Shown here one piece after another: positions 54,940-64,000 of a DNA stretch of 64,000 bases. Below the pieces are notes generated by a model. It was not told the origin of the DNA and made no database searches. It was given only the letters and a program-made list of their open reading frames with translations. The position numbers and the translations under genes were made by a program. The stretch's first letter is position 1. Each line of letters starts with the position of its first letter. Source of the DNA: Okapia johnstoni (lineage: Eukaryota; Chordata; Mammalia; Artiodactyla; Giraffidae); NCBI GenBank assembly GCA_024291935.2, contig CM044310.1:121096213-121160212 (forward strand). The letters are read 5' to 3'.

Positions 54940-55310
54940 CAAGCTCCCAGGCTCTTTCCTGGGCCGTGCCCTTGGACTTCATTTCCCAGAAGGCCATTCG
55001 CCCTGTCCCCCCAGTTTCGGGCACCCAGCGCAACCGTGAGGCCCGTGAGGCCCGCTGGGAGACAAAGTCCCGGAAGTGCAAGCGGAAGTGCTCTTGGTGA
55101 GTCCCGTCAGGGCAGTGGAGGCGCCCTCCAACCCTCCTGAGTCTGTAGTCCCAGCGGGGTGACGGTGCCGCTGTGAGGAGCCGGAGGCCTGTGTGCGCAC
55201 TCGGTGGCGCCCAAGGCGGTAGGTGGCAGGGCTGTGGGGCTGCGGAGAGAGAAGGGGGCGCTGGGCGTGCCAGGGGGCGGGGAGGCCAGCGGTGCTGTGC
55301 CGGCAGGTGA
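54940..55310 (+). promoter_or_regulatory. orphan CpG-island promoter with possible first exon
   Basis: A compact GC- and CpG-rich block. It has a ZNF143/Staf-like element at 54976-54994 (ACTTCATTTCCCAGAAGGC), an ETS-type CCGGAAGT near 55070 with AGCGGAAGTG beside it, and a good donor CTCTTG/GTGAGT at 55097. It has the architecture of the ZNF promoters in this window but no recognisable gene follows before the ZSCAN22 promoter. It may serve a non-coding transcript or a lost ZNF gene. Human has ERVK3-1 between ZNF8 and ZSCAN22, and a shared ancestral promoter is conceivable. Confidence 0.55.
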
Positions 55311-55569
55311 GACCTCAGGTGTGTATCCAGGTGCCACCCTGCTTGTGTGACACCACCTGTGATGCAGGGGTGCCCTCGAGTGTGTGAGTCTATGCCCTGA
55401 ACCCCTTAGCCATCACTCCCCATTCATTTATTCCGCAGCCCCTGGAAAACCTTAATCTACTTTCTGTCTCTGTTCTGGACATCTCCTGTAAGTGGGGTTG
55501 TACAATATGTGCTTTTTTGTGTGTATGTTTTTTCTCAATGAAACTATTTTCTGGGCTTCCCTGGTGGCC

Positions 55570-56711
55570 CAGTTCAGTTCAGTCACTCAGTCGTGTCTGA
55601 CGCTTTGTGATCCCATGAACCGCAGCACGCCAGGCCTCCCTATCCATCACCAACTGCCGGAGTGCACCCAAACCCATGTCCATCGAGTCGGTGATGCCAT
55701 CCAACCATCTCATCCTCTGTCGTCCCCTTCTGCCCTCAATCCTTCCCAGCATCAGGGTCTTTTCAAATGAGTCTGCTCTTCGCATCAGGTGGCCAAAGTA
55801 TTGGAGTTTCAGCTTCAACATCAGCCCTTCCAATGAACACCCAGGACTGATCTCCTTTAGGATGGACTGGTTGGGTCTCCTTGCAGTCCAAGCGACTCGC
55901 AAGAGTCTTCTTCAACACCACAGTTCAAAAGCATCACTTCTTCGGCGCTCAGCTTTCTTCACCGTCCAACTCTCACATCCATACGTGACCACTGGAAAAA
56001 CCACAGCCTTGACTAGACGGACCTCTTTTTAATATGCTATCTAGGTTGGTCATAACTTTACTTCCAAGGAGTAAGTGTCTTTTAATTACATGGCTGCAGT
56101 CACCATCTGCAGTGGTTTTGGAGCCCCCCAAAATAAAGTCTGACACTGTTTCCACTGTTTCCCCATCTATTTGCCATGAAGTGATGGGACCAGATGCCAT
56201 GATCTTAGTTTTCTAAATGTTGAGCTTTAAGCCAACTTTTTCACTCTCCTCTTTCACTTTCATCAAGAGGCTCTTTAGTTCTTCTTCACTTTGTGCCATA
56301 AGGGTGGTATCATCCGCATATCCGAGGTTGTTGATATTTCTCCCGGCAATTTTGATTCCAGCTTGTGCTTCCTCCATCCCAGCGTTTCTCATGATGTACT
56401 CTGCATATAAGTTAAATAAGCAGGGTGACAATATACAGCGTTGATGTACTCCTTGTCCTATTTGGAACCAGTCTGTTGTTCCATGTCCAGTTCTAACTAT
56501 TGCTTCCTGACCTGCACACAGGTTTCTCAAGAGGCAGTTCAGATGGTCTGGTATTCCCATCTCCTTCAGAATTTTCCACAGTTTATTGTTATCCACACAG
56601 TCAAAGGCTTTGGCATAGTCAATAAAGCAGAAATAGATGTTTTTCTGGAACTCTCTTGCTTTTTCGATGATCCAGCGGATGTGGGCAATTTGATCTCTGG
56701 TTCCTCTGCCC
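55570..56711 (-). mobile_element. BovB (RTE) LINE fragment with reverse-transcriptase domain
   Basis: Reverse orientation. It starts agttcagttcagtcactcag and continues to the gatctctggttcctctgc block. The minus frame at 56213-56711 carries RTE reverse-transcriptase motifs: FIDYAKAFDCVD, then the catalytic YADDTTLMAQSEEELKSLL. The frame is then broken, and 55579-55902 holds the C-terminal [17 protein letters not shown] segment ([40 protein letters not shown]). The element lacks its 5' half and cannot move by itself, but most of the fingers-palm segment is uninterrupted. Confidence 0.92.
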
Positions 56712-56746
56712 TTTTTTTTTTTTTTTAATCTCTGGTTCCTCTGCCT
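56693..56746. repeat. 18-bp direct repeat flanking a T16 tract
   Basis: ATCTCTGGTTCCTCTGCC occurs exactly at 56693-56710 and 56729-56746. Between the copies are only C, sixteen T and A. This looks like a target-site duplication around a retroposon reduced to its tail. Confidence 0.85.
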
Positions 56747-56860
56747 TTCTGGTGGCTCAGTGGTAAAGAATCCGCCTGTCAGTGCAGGAGACACGAGTTT
56801 GATCCCTGATCTGGGAAGATCCCAAAGGCTGCAGAGCAACTAAGCAGACACTCAGATGTA
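56747..56860 (+). repeat. CHR/Bov-type SINE
   Basis: ctggtggctcagtggtaaag, tcagtgcaggagacacgagt, atctgggaagatcccaaagg. A matching SINE head (gggcttccctggtggccc) abuts the other end of the BovB at 55552-55569. Confidence 0.75.
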
Positions 56861-57644
56861 TTCCCTGTGGTGCTGAAATAGAAACCACTCTGAGAACTGG
56901 GAGATGACATGAGGATTGGGTCCCACCTGAGGAAGCAGTTGAGCCATTTGAGCAACTGGAGGCAAAGGCAGTGTGGGAATGGGCCGCCCTTGTTCCATCC
57001 AGATGTCGATGAAAGTTCTGCTGAGAGCCACGCATGTGTTTCCGTCACAGGCATGAGCCCTTCACTCTCGCGCAGCTTTCCTCAGGGCTTCCCTATGGCC
57101 ACCAAGCTAAGTTCTCACCTCAAGCCACCCTCCAAGCCCCTGCTCTCCCCACTGTAGCCCGCCTTTCCGGGCTCATGTCTCACCATTCCGTGGGGAGCCT
57201 GGGACGATCAGACCTGTCTCCCTCCTGCCCCTGGTCAGCCCTGCTTGTTCTGGTTTCCTTCGCACAGCATCAGCTCTGGTCAGCGCCGCTGCTTCCAGGT
57301 GGCGTGCCCTGAAGGGGATTCTGGATGGAGAAAAACAGGAAGCACTCTGTGCTCTGGATACGGGCCCTAGATGCTTAGGATACTGACCTAAGAAATAATT
57401 TCAGTGAGCCCAAACTCCTGAATCAGACACGGAAAAGCACTAAACTTAACTTGAAGTGTCTGATCTTTGTGACTGGCAGTATATCTTTTGATGTTCAGCT
57501 ACATCAAAAGTTGTGGTTTTTGTCCCACCCATAAAATGAAGCAAACCTCTCCATATCTTGGCTCCTTCCTTACCTCTTTAATGAACAGTGTTACTGTGAA
57601 TATTTCTGTGTAATATTTTGTGCTTGCTTTTCTCTTGGAATTGG
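56861..57644. other. intergenic, nothing recognised
   Basis: No supported feature. Confidence 0.35.
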
Positions 57645-57872
57645 TGTGTATGTACTCAGTCGCTTAGTCGTGTCCGACTCGTTGTCACCCCATGAACTGT
57701 AGCCCACCAGGCTCCTCTGTCCATGGAATTTTCCAGTCAAGAATACTGGTGCAGGTTGCCATTTCCTACTTCAGGGGAACTTATTGATCAGATATTGAAC
57801 TCATCTCTTGCATCTCCTGCACTGGCAGGTAGATTCTTAACCACTGTACCACTGTGCCACCCGTGAAGCCCT
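57645..57872 (-). repeat. Bov-tA SINE
   Basis: Reverse copy: cttagtcgtgtccgactcgt, gtccatggaattttccagtc, gcactggcaggtagattctt. Confidence 0.88.
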
Positions 57873-58275
57873 AGAATTTCTGGGTCATAAGAGAACTAGG
57901 TTTAACTTGTTGTGGAACTGCTGATCTGTTTTCCATAGTGGCTGCATCATTTTACATCTCCACCAGCAATGTGTGAGTTTTCTTGTCTCTCCACATCCTC
58001 ACCAACGCTTGTTACCTTTCTGATGGCAGCCATCCTCGTGGATGTGAAGTGGCATCACATTGTGGCTTTGATTTGCATTTCCCTGAGAACAAAGGATGTT
58101 GAGCATACATTTGCATGTTTTCTTTACCCATCTGTATTATATTTATTTGGCTGCACTGGGTGGCTTGCAGGATCCTAGTTTCCCAACCAGGCTTCCAACC
58201 CTGCTCCCCCTCCCCCACCCCAGCAGTGGAAACTCCAAGTGCTGACCCCTGGCCTGTCGGGAACTCCCTCCCCAC
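57873..58275 (-). repeat. L1 tail (antisense) followed by a CHR-type SINE
   Basis: 57873-58135: tttccatagtggctgcatca, tccacatcctcaccaacgct, ggatgtgaagtggcatcaca. 58136-58275: tatttggctgcactgggtgg, gcaggatcctagtttccc, consistent with a reverse CHR SINE. Confidence 0.7.
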
Positions 58276-58455
58276 TCTTAAACTGGGTTATTTAGGGGCT
58301 TTGTTGTTGTTGCTGTTGTAAGTGTTCTTTATATATCCTGGATGCTAGTTGTGTATTTGTGTTTCTGTGTGTCTTTATGTGGGTCTGTATGTCTGTGTGA
58401 GCCTAAGTGTGTGTCTATATCTAAGAGGGCACAACTTTTCCTCCCACTCACTGGA

Positions 58456-58708
58456 CATGGAGCTTCTCAGGTGGCTCAGTGGCAAAAAAACAAAAACAAA
58501 AAAAACCCGCCTGCTAATCAAGAGATGCAAGAGACGCTAGTTTGATCCCTGGGTCGGGAAGATCCCCTGGAGGAGGAAATGGCAACCCACTCCAGTGTTC
58601 TTGCCTGGAGAATCCCAGGGACAGAGGAGCCTGGCAGACTACAGTCCATGGGGTCACAAAGAGTCAGACACGACTGAAACGACTGAGCACAACACACACA
58701 CTTGGACG
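58456..58708 (+). repeat. Bov-tA SINE with internal A-rich insertion
   Basis: cttctcaggtggctcagtgg is followed by an (A/C)-rich insert. The copy then resumes at cccgcctgctaatcaagaga and ends gtcagacacgactgaaacga. Confidence 0.88.
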
Positions 58709-58757
58709 TGGAGACGCAAAGGGCATCACGATCAGCTGAACAGAGGGGTGAATGTGT

Positions 58758-58893
58758 GGGTATGTGCTGAGCTGTGTCCGACTCTTCGCAACCCCATGGA
58801 CTGTAGCCTGCCAGGCTCCATTGTCCATGGGATTTTCCTGGAAAGAACACTGGAGCAGGCTGCCATTTCTTCCTCCAGGGGATCTTCTTGCCT
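58758..58893 (-). repeat. Bov SINE fragment
   Basis: tatgtgctgagctgtgtccg, ccatgggattttcctggaaa, gctgccatttcttcctccag in reverse orientation. Confidence 0.82.
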
Positions 58894-60249
58894 CAAGGAT
58901 CTCCCCTTCGATTATTCTGGACTACCAGGTGAGTCCGATGTAATCACAAGGGTCCGCATAAGTGAAGAAGAGATGCAGGAGATAGGCCAGAGTCAGAGAA
59001 GATGTGATGAAGGAAAGACAGGGACACAGACCAAGAAATGCAGATAGCCTCTGGAAGGTGGAAAAGGCAATGAAGTGGATTTCTTCCTTATGGCCTCTAG
59101 AGGAAACCAGCCTTGCCAAAATGGTGATTTTAGCCCAGTGAGACCCATCTGGGGCTTATGACCTCCAGAAATGTAATAGATTTTGTTGTTATGAGCCACT
59201 GCATGCTGTGATTACAGTAGCAATAAGAAACAAATACAGCCTCTCTAGACAGGAGCCAGACCAAGTTAGCAGAGCCAACTCCACCCATGTGTAAAATAGG
59301 AAAAAGGACATGATGATTCATAGAAGTGATAAAAACAGGAGCCAGGAAAATCGGGTTCCCTTGACTGGTGAGAGGCAAGTTTAGCTTGGAGGCAGGGAGG
59401 TAAAAAGGGAAGTACCATGAGACATCAGTGATGTGAAGTTGGACTTGGCGGAGAGGGCAGGGCTGGAGGGTGGGAAGCAGGAGCTGCCAAAGAGAAAGCC
59501 TCCTGCTGGTGCAAAAGGGAAGGTCATGGGCGGAGTTGGCAATCTGGATGAACTGAGCAGGCTCAGTAAGTGCCTGGTGTGCAGATGGAGCTCAGTGCAG
59601 ACATGGTTTATTGTTACGATTGTTGGGGCTGTGCCTTTGCAAACAGAGGTGGGACAGAAGACCACAGGAAGGCCAAGTAGACCCAAATATGTGGAGGCCA
59701 CCAGCGCCACCCACAGGCCAAAGCCGAGCACTTGACAGGTGACATGGGTCTTGGTTGGGTAAAGTGACGGATGCCTTGGATTAGGGTGTCCCTGGTGTGC
59801 CTACCAGTGGTCAGGAAATGCAAAGGGACCATTTACACAAAATATACAGAATACACATCCGCAGAGGCAGGAGGCAGATGAGTGGGTGTCCAGTGCTGGG
59901 ACAGCGGGAATAGGGAGTGACTGCTAATGGGTATGGGGATTCTTTGCGGGGCGATAAAAGTGATCATTCCACAGGCTTGTAAAGAAAATAAAAAACCATT
60001 GAATTGTACCCATGTAGAAGGGTGAGCCGAAGGGAGGTGAATTACAGCTCCAAAGAACGTTACAACATTTCAAAGGGGAAAGAAAACGGAGAGAGAACCA
60101 AGTACAGAGGCACTGTGACGAGGACCACAAGCACTGCATACGTGATACACACCCTCCGCCCTGCATCCACACCCCGCCCCTCACACCGGTCATCTCACCC
60201 ACCCCTCACCTCCTCACACACACCTCTCACATCGTGCACGCTTCCGCCT
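58894..60249. other. intergenic, nothing recognised
   Basis: Sequence upstream of the ZSCAN22 promoter; no exon or named repeat supported. 60150-60235 is rich in CTCACAC-type simple sequence. Confidence 0.35.
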
Positions 60250-60500
60250 TCCGCACACCCTCGGGCCGGACCATGCACACGCCGCCACCACCGCCCCACA
60301 AAGTCATGGCCGCAGTCCCCTTGGCTCACGAACGCAGTCGGACTACAACTCCCGGCGTGCCCCGGGCTGCAGGGGCGGGCGACGAGGTGCTTTCTGGGGA
60401 TTGTAGTCCAGGAGCTGTGGTCCCGGCTGGAGCGCGCGAGCCCCTCACTGCAGCGCCTCCGCGTTGCCTCCCGGAAGCGTCCGCCCGCCGGCGGGTGAGG
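60250..60500 (+). promoter_or_regulatory. ZSCAN22: ZSCAN22 CpG-island promoter and first exon
   Basis: CpG-dense. It has two ZNF143/Staf-like elements in opposite orientation: + at 60342-60360 (ACTACAACTCCCGGCGTGC) and minus at 60389-60407 (reads ACTACAATCCCCAGAAAGC). A possible non-coding first exon ends at 60494 with donor GTGAGG. The next gene remnant on the + strand is the ZSCAN22 SCAN exon 3 kb downstream. Confidence 0.7.
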
Positions 60501-60980
60501 TGGGTCGGGTTGGGGTGCCCCCCTGGTTGCGGCTGGAGGGGAACTGCTGGAGGCCCTGAAGTCTCGAACGCCTGCGGTGGCCTGAAGGAGATGTAGGGGA
60601 CCGGCACGCGCGAATGGGGAGCGAGGGGCTGACCCCGAGCCGCGCGTGGAACGACGGACGGAAAGACACAGTGTGGAACTCACTGGTCAAGTGCGGGGCC
60701 AGCTGACTGCGAAGAGGCTGACTGACCAGCTGTTTGTGTCTGACTCGTCTTGACTAGTGCTTCTGACTGACAAACTAGGAGCATGGGGTCAGCTGATAGG
60801 ATGCCTGACTGACCCGATCAAGTGTGCGACTGACCAAAAAGTTGTTTGAGATTTTGTCGTTGGGTTGTGGGCTGCTGGGAGTGAGAGGGCGTGTCTGTGA
60901 CTGCGTAAGTTTAGGCGTGACTGAGTGTATCTGACTGGCTGAGGCAGTGACTGTTGATTATGACTAACTGTGGGAATGAT
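60501..60980. other. presumed ZSCAN22 intron, start
   Basis: Unusually rich in GACTGA/TGACTG words (for example 60700-60960), a degenerate simple repeat; otherwise unassigned. Confidence 0.4.
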
Positions 60981-61133
60981 GGTGATGGTGTGCTGCTGCT
61001 GCTGAGTCGCTTCAGTCGTGTCCGACTCTGTGCGACCCCATAGACGGCAGCCCACCAGGCGCCTCCGTCCGTGGGATTTTCCAGGCAAGAGTACTGGAGT
61101 GGGGTGCCATTGCCTTCTCCGGGTGATGGTGTG
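60981..61133 (-). repeat. BOV-A2-type SINE half-unit with target-site duplication
   Basis: Reverse half-unit (gctgagtcgcttcagtcgtg to ggggtgccattgccttctcc) flanked by the 12-mer GGTGATGGTGTG at 60981-60992 and 61122-61133. Confidence 0.85.
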
Positions 61134-62149
61134 AGGGCGTGTGTTTATTTGACTGATTGTGAGTGACTAGGAACGTTTGGGTCCCTGGGCATATTTTGGG
61201 GTACGACTGAGGGACTCTGCCGGAGGTAGGGCGTATGCATATAACTATGGGCTTGACTGGGATTTTGTGAGGGGGCCTATGCTTGGATGGTTTGCCTGGG
61301 AGTTTACCAAGCATGTGACAGAGTTTGTGCTTGGCCATGTCTGCAGCTGAAATTCTGTGACCTGCAGTCACCCAGCTGGGATGATGTCCTAGCACCTTCT
61401 ATGGGCTTAAATCCGGCAGATGGCTACAGAGTCATCAGATTGCACATCTGCTGTCTGCTGTGTGCAGGCCTGTTGTCAGGCCAGATACTAGTAAGTACTA
61501 ATAATGTAATTACAAGAAGTGAAAGAACTCTTCCCCTAAGTTGGTTAAGGGTTTGTGGACAGAGGCTCTCAACCGTATGTGAGGTCAGGAAGTTGGAGGT
61601 GGATTGAGCATGATCTGTGTCCATGTATCTTATACTGTCATCAGGGATTTTCCTAAAGTGGTTTCAGGGATACAAAAGGGAGGTTGGAAATTGTCGCTGC
61701 ATTTATCGTTAGTTCCGCCCGCTCTGTGCACCTCCCTCCCCCAGCAATAATTGCCTCTATGAGATGCCACCTTTCCCTGTCCCTCCGTTTGCTCAGCACC
61801 TGATACCTGTGCACCTGCTGTGGGCACTGTCTCTCCAGCATGCCCCGTCTCTCTGGGGAAGCATGGTTGGAGCGCAGAGCCCCAGGGCACACTAGGAACT
61901 ACTTAGCCTGCTCCCAGGTGCTGGGCCAGCTCTTGGAGAAGACGACAGCTAAAGTGGGTCCTGGAGGACTAAGGGGGACTTTAGAACAAGAGAATAACAG
62001 GGACAAAGGAATTGAGAGATTGGGATAATGGCAAGGGCAAGGTTACAAGAGACCCAAGTGAGCTTTCCTGTGGAGTTAGGGGCTAAGCATAGCTTTGCCA
62101 GAAATCACCAGCTGCCACTGAGAAGTGTCAGGATTGAGGTCCTGTTTTA

Positions 62150-63110
62150 TTAATATCCAATTCTCCCTGTGCCCAAGGTCATTTCTTAAGTGTCAAAAGT
62201 TGTTATCTGTCATTTTGTGTATTACATCCTAGCAGGTGTAAAGTGGTGTCTCATTTTGGTTTTAATTTGTACTTTTCTGGTAGCTGATAATGTTGAGCTT
62301 CTTTTCATGTGCTTTTTAGCCATTTGTATGTCTTTGGAGAAATGTCTGGTCAAATCACTTGCCCATTCTTTGATTTTGGACTATTTGTCTTTTTATTATG
62401 GAGTTGTTCTAGGTACAGGGCCCTAATCAGATATATGATTTGCAGATATTTCCTCCAATTCTGGGTTGCCTTTTCTTTTTCTTTTTTTGCCTTACTGCAT
62501 GGCTTGTAGGATCTTAGTTCTCCGACCAGGGATTGAACCCCTGCCTGGGCAGTGAAGGCACCGAGTCCTGGACCGCCAGAGAATTCCCCTTTTCACCTTC
62601 TTGATGTCCTTCAGATAGCAAAGATTTTTAATTCTGATGAAGTCCAGTTTATCTGTTTTCTCTTTTGTCACTTACCTAATAATGGCTTTGCATTATTTTT
62701 AAGTGTATGTGGAGCATTGACCACAATTAACCATACACCGAGTCACAAACCAAGTCTCAGCATATATCAAAGGATTAAAATTGACCAAAACACATTTTCT
62801 GAGCACACCAGAGTTAATCTGGAAATCAGTAATAAAAAGACAATTAGAAAACTCTGGATTGTTTGGAAGTGAAGCAGCAGAGTTCTAAGCAGCTCATGGT
62901 TCAGGAAGAAACCACAAGAAAAAATTAGAAAATATTTTTAACTAAATGATAATGAAGATGCAAAACCAAACTTATGGGTGTGCAGCTAAAGCTATGTTTA
63001 TAGGGAAATTTATAGCCTGAAATACATATATTAGCAAAGAAAGGCTGAATGTCAGTTATCTAAGTATTAATCTCAGAAGCTACAAAATAATTAGCAAATA
63101 AAGTAAGGGA
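62150..63110. repeat. old L1 with antisense and sense halves
   Basis: 62150-62700 is antisense L1 (ttgagcttcttttcatgtgc, cttgcccattctttgatttt, taattctgatgaagtccagt). 62710-63110 is sense L1 (tttctgagcacaccagagtt, cagctaaagctatgtttata). A CHR-type SINE (62485-62590, reverse) interrupts the first half. Confidence 0.65.
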
Positions 63111-63239
63111 ATGCTCCTGTGGCTCCCTGGGGACTGGGGTGTGTGTGAGGTAGGAGACAGACCCTCCATACGTGAAAGGAGCGTATGCCTTAAGCAGACT
63201 GTCTGAGGGGTCAGGCTTCAGGAGTTTTTAGCTCAGCAA

Positions 63240-63415
63240 CCGCCCTCCCTTTCACTGTCTGGGAAACTTTGGGTAAATCTTTCTCTCCTGTCTGTTTTCA
63301 TACCCATAAAATGGAAAGAAAGCTTCCACCTCCTGAGTTTGTTGTGAGTTTTGAACAAATTACTCTCTGCAAGCATTTAGAAAAGTTCTCAGCACCCAGT
63401 GGGCATTGTCCTGAA
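63240..63415 (+). repeat. MIR SINE
   Basis: gggaaactttgggtaaatct, ctgttttcatacccataaaa, gcatttagaaaagttctcag in MIR order. Confidence 0.65.
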
Positions 63416-63483
63416 TATTTTGATCATCTGTGTTGAGGCAGGACCCAAGGTCATGGGATGACCAAGTTTTGATCCTCCTGCAG

Positions 63484-63936
63484 ACCCAGTTCCAAGGCTC
63501 CAGCCATCCTGTGCCTCACTGAAGGTCTGCTGCCCAATGGCCATGCCCAAGAGCTGCCTGAGCCCAGTGTCCTGGGAACAGGATGGATTTCTCCGGGTGA
63601 AGATGGAGGAGGAGGAGGCCAGCCTCTCCCAGGTCCAGGAATCTAGCTTTGGCCACACCGTCCACCCCGAGGCTACATGTCTGCGCTTCTGAAACTTCTG
63701 CTTTGAGGAGGCGTCCAACCCTCGCGAGGCGCTGGCCCAGCTCCGTGAACTCTGCCGCCAGTGGCTGCGGCCCGAGGTGCACTCCAAGGAGCAGATGCTG
63801 GAGCTGCTGGTGCTGGAGCAGTTCCTGGGCGCTCTGCCCCCCGAGATCCAGTCTTGGGTGGGCGCTCAGTGCCCCAAGAGTGGCGAGGAGGCTGCTGTGC
63901 TGGTGGAGGATCTGACTCAGGTGCTGGACAGGAGAG
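63484..63936 (+). pseudogene. ZSCAN22: ZSCAN22 SCAN exon with an in-frame stop (gene continues past window)
   Basis: Acceptor CCTCCTGCAG at 63483, ATG at 63537 (MAMPKSCLSPVSWEQDGFLR), donor GTAAGG at 63937. The acidic start VKMEEEEASLSQ and the end [19 protein letters not shown] identify ZSCAN22, a SCAN-C2H2 transcription factor. Codon 52, at the start of SCAN, is TGA (63690-63692, in CLRF-stop-NFCFEEA). Human has arginine there, so a CGA-to-TGA CpG transition is likely. Apart from this the frame is open through [20 protein letters not shown] and [20 protein letters not shown]. Either the gene is recently dead, or the base is a polymorphism or assembly error, or a shorter product starts downstream. 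The finger exon lies outside the window. Confidence 0.85.
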
Positions 63937-64000
63937 GTAAGGGGGTGACTGGCAGGGGCTCACAGCGTGCTGGGCGCAAAGCCTGGGCTGGAAGGTAAGG

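Noticed and set aside
56213..56839. Host gene candidate with reverse-transcriptase similarity
   Set aside because: It is the BovB element; the first part of the frame is SINE and T-tract sequence.
60004..60498. 164-codon frame across the ZSCAN22 promoter
   Set aside because: CTCACAC simple sequence and CpG-island translation; no domain.
63649..63915. 88-codon + strand frame over the ZSCAN22 exon
   Set aside because: Out of frame with the SCAN domain; an Arg/Cys/Trp-rich shadow.

Overview
The window is a piece of a ruminant (bovid-type) nuclear genome. It is studded with Bov-tA/BOV-A2 and tRNA-derived CHR-type SINEs, BovB (RTE) LINE fragments, L1 and older MIR/L1M/MLT1-like relics. The coding content is a KRAB/SCAN/C2H2 zinc-finger gene cluster, with all recognisable genes on the + strand. 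From remembered family sequences (no search was possible) the order is ZNF274 - ZNF544 (dead) - ZNF8 - ZSCAN22 (start only). This matches the gene order of human 19q13.43, so the locus is probably the orthologous ruminant segment. I cannot tell cattle from other bovids.

Layout. 1-560: CpG-rich promoter, probably of ZNF274. 4155-9725: four ZNF274 exons (SCAN, linker, KRAB-A, five C2H2 fingers), with a poly(A) signal at 10103. 11.68-12.56 kb: an eroded zinc-finger array of unknown origin. 12.9-13.9 kb: a possible endogenous-retrovirus relic. 20.28-20.72 kb: a CpG promoter that fits ZNF544. 22967-28732: ZNF544 as an unprocessed pseudogene whose KRAB-A, KRAB-B and finger exons are still in order. 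28.8-36.0 kb: mostly SINE/LINE-filled DNA. 36.1-36.9 kb: ZNF8 promoter with a 33-bp minisatellite and several CCAAT boxes. 36678-47983: four intact ZNF8 coding exons (552 codons, seven fingers). 54.95-55.31 kb: a promoter-like CpG island with no gene I can assign. 55.57-56.71 kb: a BovB fragment that still encodes a reverse-transcriptase domain. 60.25-60.50 kb: probable ZSCAN22 promoter. 63484-63936: ZSCAN22 SCAN exon carrying one in-frame TGA; the rest of that gene lies beyond the window.

How the genes work. KRAB-zinc-finger proteins bind DNA through C2H2 arrays, and KRAB recruits TRIM28/SETDB1 to make H3K9me3 heterochromatin. SCAN mediates dimerisation. Human ZNF274 is known to bind the 3' finger exons of other ZNF genes, so it may mark its own neighbours here (inference). 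Five CpG islands in the window each carry a 19-bp ZNF143/Staf-like element, which suggests shared promoter control.

The most notable observations are the two apparent losses in this small cluster (ZNF544 by many lesions, ZSCAN22 by one CpG-type nonsense change), the absence of the first KRAB box of ZNF274 between its presumed promoter and SCAN exon, and the orphan promoter between ZNF8 and ZSCAN22. I found no evidence for a wholly new biological system.
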